Source: Dastarcus helophoroides
Taxonomy: Eukaryota > Arthropoda > Insecta > Coleoptera > Bothrideridae
Reading direction: 5' to 3'
Assembly: GCA_028583605.1 (NCBI GenBank)
Contig: CM053337.1
Coordinates: 15,643,639-15,707,638, forward strand
DNA length: 64,000 nucleotides
Part shown: positions 11,454 through 23,700 of the stretch, in pieces
Layout of the letters: each line of letters opens with the position of its first letter
Numbering within the stretch: position 1 is the first letter of the stretch
Notes under the pieces: model-generated
The model's database searches: none
What the model was told of the DNA's origin: nothing
Seen by the model: the letters and a program-made list of their open reading frames with translations, nothing else
Position numbers and translations under genes: made by a program

Positions 11454-11587
11454 ACAAACTTCTGTATACATAAATTAATCTATTAATTATCTAATTAGGA
11501 GTAAATCTTAGATTGTAAACAATATCACATAAAATAACGAATATATCACATAAAACAATAACAAGTTTCGCAGTTTTTTGTGGGCTC

Positions 11588-11759
11588 TTAAACGCTAACT
11601 AGGGGATTTGTTCTGCCACTTTCAGTCGAATTATCAGATGTTTCTAAATCGTTATCGATAGCTTCGATTGGGTTGGAAAATTCGTGATTGCTCGGCTGTA
11701 GCACTGGCTTCTGATGTTCATCGTGTAGCAAACCGTACCCAGGATTGTAAAATCTCATA
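11588..11759 (-). CDS. VgR: VgR-A exon 20: cytoplasmic tail with FxNPxY signal
   Basis: Joins as [18 protein letters not shown] matches the FxNPxY internalisation signal and LL may add a dileucine signal. Stop TAA at 11588-11590. The membrane-proximal part aligns with the VgR-B tail (VLQPSN in both). Confidence 0.9.
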
Positions 11760-14700
11760 CTGAAATTTTTTAAAGTAATATGACTGTGTAATTGTAACTG
11801 TAGCAACTAAAGCATTGAAATAAAAACTAATGAACCAATTTGTTTTATTATTTACTCTAATGCTCTATCGTTCACCCTGTATAATCTATATAGGGCGCTA
11901 TATAATTTATATACAGAGCGAATATTGGTAGCAGCTGACAACTATTAGATTACCTTATATTCATGCTGCCACTGTTCCTTCTACGGATAATGTAGTAACA
12001 CATAGAACAACCTACTATTGCCCCCAAAGGAATTAAAATTGCAGCTGCTATTGCCCCAGAGTTGGAAGTTTTGTTTCCTTCATCGTAAGTTCCAAAAATC
12101 GCCTTTTTGTCTAAAGATGATTTCAGCTAAAACAATAACAAATCATCGACCGTTCCCGTCGTTAAAGTTAAAGAATTCCAATAAAAATAATAAAATGAGA
12201 AAGCAGTAACTAAAGCAGATGCAAAAACTGACACTTTCTGAAATTGAAATACAAATCTTTTGATATTTGATTTGAATTTTGATTTCAATTTTTGATGATA
12301 ATCAAGGACCAATCCGTTCCATCAAAATTGTGACTTTCTTTCCCATAAAATTCAAATTACCATGAACACCCACCTCAAGGGTCGATAAACCGCGGCCAGC
12401 AAGCTGCATGCGACTCTTTTAAAAGAAAATTGCGGCTCTTTAAATTCCCCTAAATAAATAAATAAATAAAAGCTAGGGAGGACAGACACGCAGACATTAC
12501 AAGTGACCTACAGAAGTCGAAATTTCCAAAAATACTTTTCTAGGAATTTTTACGTTTTACTTAAATTTTTAAGTTATGATTTCAAGAAATATTTTCCCAA
12601 AATTATCCCCTGAAACCAAGAAAGATTAAAACACAACAAAGGTTGCTCTAACGCGTTTCGACAGCCAAGCTATCATCTTCAGAGAGATACTGGCCGTTAA
12701 AACGCGTTAGAGTAACCTTTGTTGTGTTTTTTAATCTTCCTTGGTTTCAGGGGACAATTTTTGTATTTCAATTATATTAACATTTTGAAAAAACACATTT
12801 GAAATTCCCAGTAAAGACCAACTTGAGGAGTCAATATTTGTAAATTTTCTACAACCTTGATATTTTGTGAATTAATTTTTCCGAGAAAAAAAAATCTAAA
12901 TTTACGGAAACGGTAAATATCAAAGTTCGAAATAAAAGCTGAAATTTTCAAAAAAAGCCGAATTTTGAGAAAATGAGATTTCGAAAAAATTGACACAAAG
13001 AGATTTCGAAAAAATTGAGAAAAAGAAAGCGACTTCGAAAAAATTGAGAAAGAGAGATTTCGAAAAAATTTAGAAAAAGAGATTTCGAAAAAATTGAGAA
13101 AAAGAAAGCCACTTCGAAAAAATTGACAAAAAGGAAGATTTCGAAAAAATTGAGAAAAAGCAAGAGATTTCAAAAAATATGAATTTATCAAAAGTTCTCA
13201 ATAAAAGGTAAAATCTTAGAAAGAAAAACGTAGAAGTTCAACAATAGATTGAAACCCAGGACAGATTAAAGACCTAAAATGTTTAGACAAATCTTAATTT
13301 TTTGAAATATACTGAAATTTCGAAACGAGAAATAGTAAAAATTAACTGGAACTTTAAAAAAACTGTCGATCTTTAAAAAAGTCTTTCAGTGAAGAAGAGA
13401 AAAGGCTAATTTGAGGAAGAATTTTATGAAAAAAGTTCAGAACAACTCAAAATTTCTCAACATTTCAGTAAAAAATTGCAATTTTCCAGAGAAAGCTAAA
13501 TTTTCAGAATAAATTTGCAATTTCGAGAACAAGACGAATTTTTGGTGAAACTGACTCAACCTTGGTTATATTCAAAAATTAAAATACAGAACAAATTAAA
13601 AAAAACTCCTAATTTTCAGATAAATTTGAATTTTGGGAAAATTGGTAAAATACTTTCGAAAGAAAATTCCAAGAACATTTCGAAAGTTCTGAAGTTTTAA
13701 AAAAGGTCAAAATTTCCCAGAAAAAGCCGAATTTTTACCTTTTTTTAAATTTAAGCACTTCTAGAAATTGTCTTGGAATTTTCTTTCGAAATTATTTTAC
13801 AAATTTTCTCAAAATTCGAATTTATCTGAAAATTAGGAGTTTTTTTTAATTTGTTCTGAAATTTTGCCCTTATTTGAGAACTTTGGACAAATTCATCCTT
13901 TTTTATTCTCTTCATTTTTCCCAATTCGAGATCTCTTCCTTTTTCTCAAAATTCGACTTTTTTTTGGGAAATTTTGATCTTTTTTTAAAGTTAAACACTT
14001 CTAAAAATTGTCTTGGAATTTTCTTTCGAAATTATTTTACAAATTTTCTCAAAATTCGAATTTATCTGAAAATTTAGTGTTTTTTTATGAGGAAAAATGA
14101 AAAGATAAAAAAATAACTTGCCTAATTGGCAAAAGGGGAGAAATTTCAAAAAAAATTTTACAAAAGAAACGTCGAATTTCGACAATAGATCGAAACCCAA
14201 AACAAATTTAAAAACCTAAAATTTGTAGACAATTTTAAATTTTTTGAAAAATGGCAGAATTTCGAAAAGAGAAATTATAAAAATAAACTGGAAGCTTAAA
14301 AATAAATATTGAAATTTAAAAAAGGCGAAGTCTTTCAGAGAACTCAATTTTTAGGAAAAATTTCAAGGGAAAATTCTAAATTTTAAGAAAAGCTCGAAAC
14401 TTCGACAAAAAATATACAATTTTTCAGAGAAATGAGAATTTGAAATTTCGAAAACAAGAAGATTTAAAAAAATTCAAAATTACAGATAAATTCGAATTTT
14501 GAGAAAATTGTAAAATAATTTCTAAATAAAAAGGAATGTCGATAGAATTTCCAGTTTCAAGAAAAGTGTTGCAACGTTAAAAAAGGTTAAAATTTCCCAG
14601 AGAAAGTCAAATTTTAAGAACAAAATCAAATTTTTAGATAAAGTCAAACTGAAAATAGGTGAATTTCGTCGATAAAATCGCAGCTTGCAGAAACATAATA

Positions 14701-17700
14701 AAATGTCGAGTTTTCAGTTAGAAGTTGGAATTTCGAGAAACACCTAATTTTGCGAAATAGGTCGTAATTTTCAGAAAATAAATAAAAGTTTAAATGTTCA
14801 GCAGAAATTAATATTTGGGAAAAAATGGTGAAATTTGAAAAAGGAACGTTATTTCAACAGTATAGAAATTTCGAGAAAAAAGTCGCAATTTAGAACAAAG
14901 TCAAAAAAATATAATTTTAGAAAAAAGTCAAATTTAAGAATAGATCTAAATTTCGAAAAAAGAAAACTGTGAAAAAAGGTCGAAATCTTCAAGTACTATT
15001 TCAATTAACATTTCCAAATTATTATTTCCAGTTTTTACTTTTTTTTATTAAAAAATCGACGAAAGATGAATTTTTGAGAAATAAGTCGAATCTACCAATC
15101 AGTCGAATTAGAAAAAAGTAAGTATTTTCACAGATTGTCAAGTTTTGAGAAGAAAGAAAGATTTAGGGAAAAAAGTCTAATCTTAGGAGTAAAATAATTG
15201 GTTAGTAAAATAGTAAAATGGTTAAAAAAAATAGACGAATACAGAGAAGAGTTAAAAAACGTCGAATTTGCGAGAAAAAAGCAAATTTTGACATAAAGCT
15301 TCAAATTTTGGGAAATAAAAGGTCTTTTGGGCTGAATATGTTTTCGTTTGACTACATGAGGCAAAGGGGTTGATCCCTGTCCCATCTTTTGTCCGATTTA
15401 TCTGATTTAATTTGGAAATGAAATGTAACAATGTGTGGCTCTTTGAAATTAACGAAACCAATTATTGCAGTTGCCTCTTTTGACTTAAAAGTTTGCAAAC
15501 CCCTGACCCACCTCATTGTCCGAACATTGAGTAGATTTCAAAGAACCATCCTCGCAGAGACACTTAAAATCCTTCCTGGTGGGTATGCAAATGTGGGAAC
15601 AGGTGTGATTGGCACAAGGATTCGCGACTGTTGGCTGCTTGGATTTCTGCCCGATAACGAACAAATCACTAACGTAACCATCCAGTTTGAAGACCTCGCA
15701 GAACAATTTATCGTACAACTGACATTTGCCCACATATCCCCCCGTGGTGAGATAGTAGAGATGGTTCTCGAAAAATTTCAACCCAGATGGACGAGTCAAG
15801 TTCCCAATGACTTTGTGCTTCATCGTACCATCGTAATTTATCCTGAAAATTATCACATTATTACCTTGAAGGTGATGAGTAAGTAAGAAGTACTTAAACT
15901 GAATTTTTTATCCAATGTTTTTCTGTTTTGAACTTGGTAACACCATGAACCCAGAAAATGAATAATTTCTGAATCTTTGTTTTTTTTTGGTATATTTCTT
16001 CCACAATTGTTTCTTCTGTAACATTCAAAGATTGTACTTTGAACTAACAATCTTTGAACGTTTTCAGAGTAAAAACAAAAACAGAAAATGTTGAAGAATG
16101 AGCTAAGAGTCAAGTTCCTTAAAACAGCCTCAAATTTTATAAAAAATGAAGGAAAGGTCTAGGAAAAAGACGAATTTAAAAAAGGTCGAAGTATTAGGAA
16201 ACAAAATCCAAATTTCTAAAAAAAAGGAGACAAGATTTGAAACATTTTTAAAGAAAAGTTGAATTTCCAAAGAAAAACGTTTTCAGAGCAAAAACAAACA
16301 GAAACAGAGAATGTCGAAGATCGAAATGAGTCGAGTTCCTCAAAAGAGCCTCGAATTTTATAAAAAATGACGAAAAGCTCTAGAAAAAGGACGAATTTAA
16401 AAAAGGTCGAAGTATTAAGAAACAAAATCCAAATTTCTAGAAAAAAGGAGACAAGATTTGAAACATTTTTAAAGAAAAGTTGAATTTCCAAAGAAAAACG
16501 TTTTCAGAGCAAAAACAAACAGAAACAGAGAATGTCGAAGATCGAAATGAGTCGAGTTCCTCAAAAGAGCCTCGAATTTTATAAAAAATGACGAAAAGCT
16601 CTAGAAAAAAGACGAATTTAAAAAAGGTCGAAGTATTAAGAAACAAAATCCAAATTTCTAGAAAAAAGGAGATAAGATTTGTAACATTTTTATAGAAAAG
16701 TTGAATTTCCAAAGAAAAACGTTTTCAGAGCAAAAACAACAGAAACAGAGAATGTCGAAGATCGAAATGAGTCGAGTTCCTCAAAAGAGCCTCGAATTTT
16801 ATAAAAAATGACGGAAAGCTCTAGAAAAAAGACGAATTTAAAAAAGGTCGAAGTATTAAAAAACAAAATCCAAATTTCTAGAAAAAAGGAAACAAGATTT
16901 GTAACATTTTTAAGGAAAAGTTGAATTTCCAAAGAAAAACGTTTGCAGAGCAAAAACAAACAGAAACAGAGAATGTCGAAGATCGAAATGAGTCGAGTTC
17001 CTTAAAAGAGCCTCGAATTTTATAAAAAATGAAGGAAAGGTCTATGAAAAAGACGAATTTAAAAAAGGTGAAAGTATTAACAAACAAAATCCAAATTTCG
17101 AGAAAAAGGAGACAAGATTTGTAACATTTTTAAAGAAAAGATAAATTTCCAAAAAACGTTTTCAGAGTAGAAACAAACAAAAACAGAGAATGTCGAAGGT
17201 CGAAATAGGGGTCGAGTTCCCTAAAAAAGCCTCAAATTTTATAAAAAATGAAGGATAGGTCTAGAAAAAAGACGAATTTAAAAAAGGTCGAAGTATTAAG
17301 AAACAAAATACAAATTTCTAGAAAAAAGGAGACAAGATTTGTAACATTTTTAAAGAAAAGTTGAATTTCCAAAGAAAAACGTTTTCAGAACAAAAACAAA
17401 CAGAAACAGAGAATGTTGAAGATCGAAATGAGTCGAGTTCCTCAAAAGAGACTCGAATTTTATAAAAAATGACGGAAAGCTCTAGAAAAAAGACGAATTT
17501 AAAAAAGGTCGAAGTATTACGAAACAAAATCCAAATTTCTAGAAAAAAGGAGACAAGATTTGTAACATTTTTAAAGAAAAGTTGAATTTCCAAAAAAAAA
17601 ACGTTTTCAGAGCAAAAACAAACAAAAACGGAGAATGTCGAAGATCGAAATGAGTCGAGTTCCTTAAAAAAGCCTCAAATTTTATAAAAAATGAAGGAAA

Positions 17701-20700
17701 GGTCTAGGAAAAAGACGAATTTAAAAAAGGTCGATGTATTAAGAAACAAAATCCAAATTTCTAGAAGAAAAGAAGTCAAGATTTGTAACATTTTTAAAGA
17801 AAAGTTAAATTTCCAAGAAAAAACGTTTTCAGAGCAAAAACAAACAGAAACAGAGAATGTCGAAGATCGAAATGAGTCGAGTTCCTTAAAAGAGCCTCAA
17901 ATTTTATAAAAAATGAAGGAAAGGTCTAGGAAAAAGACGAATTTAAAAAAGGTCGAAGCATTAAGAGACAAAATCCAAATTTCTAGAAAAAAGGAGACAA
18001 GATTTGTAACATTTTTAAAGAAAAGTTGAATTTCCAAAGAAAAACGTTTTCAGAGCAAAAACAAACAGAAACAGAGAATGTCGAAGATCGAAATGAGTCG
18101 AGTTCCTCAAAAGAGCCTCGAATTTTATAAAAAATGACGGAAAGCTCTAGAAAAAAGACGAATTTAAAAAAGGTCGAAGTATTAAGAAACAAAATCCAAA
18201 TTTCTAGAAAAAAGGAGACAAGATTTGTAACATTTTTAAAGAAAAGTTGAATTTCCAAAAAAAAAACATTTTCAGGGCAAAAACAAACAGAAACAGAGAA
18301 TGTCGAAGATCGAAATGAGTCGAGTTCCTTAAAAAAGTCTCAAATTTTATAAAAAATGATGGGAAGGTCTAGGAAAAAGACGAAATTAAAAAAGGTCGAA
18401 GTATTAAGAAACAAAATCCAAATTTCTAGAAAAAAGGAGATAAGATTTGTAACATTTTTAAAGAAAAGTTGAATTTCCAAGAAAAAACGTTTTCAGAGCA
18501 AAGACAAACAGAAACAAAGAACGTCGAAGATCGAAATGAGTCGAGTTCCTTAAAAAAGCCTCAAATTTTATAAAAAATGAAGGAAAGGCCTAGGAAAAAG
18601 ACGAATTTAAAAAAGGTCAAAGTATTAAGAAACAAAATGGAAATTTTGAGAAAAAAAGAGACAAGATTTGTAACATTTTTAAAGAAAAGATAAATTTCCA
18701 AAAAACGTTTTCAGAGTAGAAACAAACAGAAACAGAGAATGTCGAAGATCGAAATAAGAGTCAAATTTCCTAAAAAAACCTTAAATTTTATAAAAAATGA
18801 AGGAAAGGTCTAGGAAAAAGACGAATTTTAAAAAGGTCGAAGTATTAAGAAACAAAATCCAAATTTCTAGAAAAAAGAAGATAAGATTTGTAACATTTTT
18901 AAAGAAAAGTTGAATTTTTAAAGAAAAACGTTTTCAGAACAAAAACAAACAGAAACAGAGAATGTCGTAGATCGAAATGAGTCAAGTTCCTTAAAAGAGC
19001 CTCAAATTTTATAAAAAATGAAGGAAAGGTCTAGGAAAAAGACGAATTTAAAAAAGGTCGAAGTATTAAAAAACAAAATCCAAATTTCTAGAAAAAAGGA
19101 GACAAGATTTGCAACATTTTTAAAGAAAAGTTGAATTTTCAAAGAAAAACGTTTTCAGAGCAAAAACAAACAGAAACAGAGAATGTCGAAGGTCGAAATA
19201 AGAGTCGAGTTCCTTTAAAAAGCCTCAAATTTTATAAAAAATGAAGGAAAGGCCTAGACAAAAAAACGAATTAAGACGAATTAAAAAAATCGAAATGTAA
19301 AGAAATAAAATCGAAATTGTTGGAAAAAAAAGTGGACATTTGTTTAGGAAAGTTAAATTATGATAAAAAACGTAGAATTTTGAGATTTGTAACATTTTTA
19401 AAGATGAATTTCAAAAAAACAAAACGTTGTCAGAGCAAAAACAGAAACAAAAAATGTCTAAGATTCAGATAGGAGTGCTCGGAATGTTGTAAAAAATGAA
19501 GGAAAGTCCTAGAACAAAAACGAATTTAAAAAAAGTCGAAATGTTGAGAAACAAAATTTTTATTTATATTTTTAGAATTTTATAGAAAAAAGGAGAAATT
19601 TTCCTAGGAAAGTTAAATTATAATAAAAAATCCAGAATTTTGAGAACATTCCTAACATTTTTAAAGTAAAGTTGAAATAAACTCGAAGCTCGAAAATAAG
19701 TTTACAGAACAAAACGAAATTTTCCTAGAAAAGTTAAATTATGATAAAAAAATAGAATTTCGAGAAAATTTGTAACATCTTTAAAGATGAAATAAACTCG
19801 AAAATAATTCTTCAGAACAAAACGAAATTTTGAAAAAAAGAAAAGAAAAAATTGTCTGAAAAAGCTAAATAAAACCAAAAATATAGAATTTTGACAAGAT
19901 AAATTTCTAAAAAAGTCAAAATTTCTAAAAAAAAAAGTCAAAATTTGGAAAAAAGCGCAATTTTTAGAACGTATTTTGTAATAAGTCAATATTTTGAAAT
20001 AAACTTCGAAATTTCCCAGAAAAACTTAAATTTTGATTAAATTGTGAGACTAAATTAAACCTTTGATTAAACTTTGAGAATAAATTAAAATTTTGATAAC
20101 AAGAACAGTTACGAAATCGAAATGAAAAAGTATACAACTTTTAAAAAGACAACAAATTGTTGAACTTTAAAGAGACATTTCCCAGAGAAAGTTTAATTTA
20201 AAAAAAACATATTAACTTTTGTTAAATGAAATTTTCGGAAAAAAAGATACATTTGCCCACAAAATTAAAATTTTGAGGAATATAAAGAAGCCTGGAAACA
20301 ATTTAATGCCAAAACAATCGAAATTCCCATAAAATGTTCCAAATTTCCATAAAAATTCAAAATTTCGAGAAAAAGATCGAAATTCACCAAAGAAAGTTAA
20401 ATTGTAGCAAAAAAAACTTGGGATTAAACAAATTTGAAAAAATTAAGACATAACAAAATACCGAATATTGAGAACAATTCTGCAATCGTTAAAGAAAAGA
20501 TAAATTTTAAAAATAAACTTGAAACTTTGAGAAATTTGTCGAATTTTAAAAAAGTCGAAATTTTCCAAATTAAATGAAATTTAGGAATCAATTTTTCCGA
20601 ATAAAATAAAATCTAAAAAAGTTAAATTTCGACAAAAATGTCAAAATTTCGAAAAATATGACGCAATTTATAAGAAATCGAATTTTGAGAAAAAAATGTC

Positions 20701-23700
20701 GACATTTCGAGAAAAAATTCTAATTTCGCATTTTGATAAAAAAATTAAATTTTGGCAATATGAACGGGGCAAAACGAGTTTAAAAACGTATAAAATATTC
20801 GAAAAAGTTCAATTTTGAGGAAAATGTATAAAACTTTGAAAGAAGAGACGAATTTTGAAAAATAGAGTCGAAAATTTTAGGAAATTTACAATCTTTGAAT
20901 GTTATAGAAGAAACAATTGCGGAAGAAACATACCCAAAAAAACGAAGATCCAGAAACTAGTCATTTTGCAGGTTCATGGTGTTACGTGCCGTCTTTTTTT
21001 TATTTTGGGGCGATTACCTGTTAATTTCCCCCGTGTGTTGATCGACAAAGTACAGTTTTTTCTGATCCACATCAAAATCGATACCAGTGATGTACCCAGC
21101 GGCCGTTTTAACCAACTCATGCTTATCAGAACCATCCAAATCCGTTCTATAGATGGTGTAACTGGGCGAATTGAACACCCACCAATACGTGACGACATAG
21201 AAGAGGTACCCATGGAAGGCGTCAACTGCTAAGGCCGAAACCTGACTATGTATATCCACATCGAAAAGCGAGGCGCACATTTTGTCATCGAAATTACAAA
21301 TACTGATCGATTTGGTATTTAAGTGCGCATCATAAAAATAGACGTTGTTAGTGATCCAGTCAACTGCCAATTTTTGGGGTTGCCCAACTTGCTTCAGGAA
21401 CCGTCTGGATTTAGTGAGGATGTTGATGGAGTGTAAAGTACCAGAATTCTCGATGCTGAAGTACGCCTCGTTGGTGGACACTACCAGATCCAATCCGGTT
21501 ATTTTGGCAGTCTCTTCGGAATAAATTAGTCGAAGGGAGTTTTCCAGTTGAGACAGTTGACGAATTTGGTTGTCGGACGTAAACAGCATGTACATTGGGT
21601 GGCCTTCCGCTTTACAAGACAGTTTGTCTGCTCTGTAATGAAAGTCAAAATCAAATCAAAATTTTAATTTCTAGAAAAAAGGAGAAAAATATTGTAACAT
21701 TTTTAAAGAAAAGTTAAATTTCCAAAAAAAAAAACGTTTTTAGAGCAAATACAAACAGAAACAGAGAATGTCGAAGATCGAAATAAGTCGAGTTCCTTAA
21801 AAAAGCCTCAAATTTTATAAAAAATGAAGGAAAGGTCTAAGAAAAGGACGAATTTAAAAAAGGTCGCATTATTAAGAAACAAAATCCAAATTTCTAGAAA
21901 AAAAGAAGACAAGATTTGTAACATTTTTAAAGAAAAGTTGAATTTCCAAAAAAAAACGTTTTCAGAGCAAAAACAAACAGAAACAGAGAATGTCGAAGGT
22001 CGAAATGAGTCGAGTTCCTTAAAAAAGCCTCATATTTTATAAAAAATGAAGGAAAGGTCTGGGAAAAAAAAGAATTTAGAAAAGGTCGAAGTATTAAGAA
22101 ACAAAATCCAAATTTCTAGAAAAAAAGAGACAAGATTTGTAACATTTTTAAAGAAAAGTTAAATTTCCATGAAAAAAACGTTTTCAGAGCAAAAACAAAC
22201 AGAAACAGGGAATGTCGAAGATCGAAATGAGTCGAGTTCCTTAAAAAAGCCTCAAATTTTATAAAAAATGAAGGAAAGGTCTAAGCAAAAAACGAATTTA
22301 AAAAAGTTCGAAGTATTAAGAAACAAAATCCAAATTTCTGGAAAAAAGGAGACAAAATTTGTAACATTTTTAAAGAAAAGTTAAATTTCCATGAAAAAGC
22401 GTTTTCAGAGCAAAAACAAACAGAAACAGAGAATGTCGAACATCGCAATAAGAGTTCCTTAAAAAAGCTTCAAATTTTATAAAAAATGAAGGAAAGGTCT
22501 AAGAAAAAGACGAATTTAAAAAAGGTCGCAGTATTAAGAAACAAAATCCAAATTTCTGGAAAAAAAGGAGACAAGATTTGTAACATTTTTAAAGAAAAGT
22601 TGAATTTCCAAAAAAAAAACGTTTTCAGAGCAAAAACAAACAGAAACAGAGAATGTCGAAGATCGAAATGAGTCGAGTTCCTTAAAAAAGCCTCAAATTT
22701 TATAAAAAATGAAGGAAAGGTCTAGGAAAAAGAGGAATTTAAAAAAGTCCGAAGTATTAAGAAACAAAATCCAAATTTCTAGAAAAAAGGATATCAAAAA
22801 TTTTTGATATCTGGGGCACTTGAATGTTTAAAAAATGTATAAAAGATTAAGACTTTGTTTGATAATTTGACCAATTATACACTTCATGTTGAAAGTTTGA
22901 CCTCCGAAATCTCTAATTAACCACGAGGTTATGCTTTTTTTTATAATTAAGACTACTTTCTTCCAATTTCAAGCTTACATTTTCGAATTTTCGGTTTTTA
23001 CTTATTTTTTCATAAAACTCAGTCGAAAGTAAACTGAAAACAAACAAAAAAAAACATTATTTTTGGACGAAGCAGTAATTAACTGAAGAAACCGGAACGC
23101 TAAAACGCTAAAAATAAGGTTAATTCGATGTAACTAAAGTTACATAGGTTACTTGTGCTGCGGGTTGCATGGCACCATCCATTTTTAGATTGTTCTCGAA
23201 CTTGAAGGATTTGGACTACTGTCTCTAACGTACCTTAACAAATAACCATCGTAGCAATCGCACAAGTACGTGCCCGGTTTATTGGCACAAATCTGGCTGC
23301 ATTTGGGGGTCGCCAAGTTGCACTCGTCGATGTCGGCGCAAGTTTGACCATCCCCTTTCAATTCGTACCCATCACGACACTTACAGATGGGTCCAGCGGG
23401 AGTTTTGACGCAGATTTGCGAGCAAGGATTCTTGCTTGGCTCACACGAGGTATCGCATGATCCACCTTCATCGGATCCATCATAACAATTCTCTTCTTTG
23501 TTGCACACTTGCGACATGTCGATGCAATGACCGGTTTTACATCTAAAAGCGAAATTTTAACAAACATCAACATAGTTTTTTTTCATTTCCGCTGATTGGC
23601 ATTTTCTTCGCCAGTTGCTTCTAACATACGTCTAAATTTTCAGTTACCTCTCTGGAACTGGCGAAGAAAATGCCAATCAACAGGAATGGAATTAACGAAA

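Noticed and set aside
12772..13191. Phe-rich ORF on the - strand
   Set aside because: Translation of the [16 protein letters not shown] AT array unit; no gene evidence.
16216..18258. Repeated ~91-residue ORFs on the - strand ([10 protein letters not shown] type)
   Set aside because: They recur with the 221-bp satellite period, end where units vary, and are low-complexity Phe/Leu/Ser-rich. They are read-throughs of the repeat.
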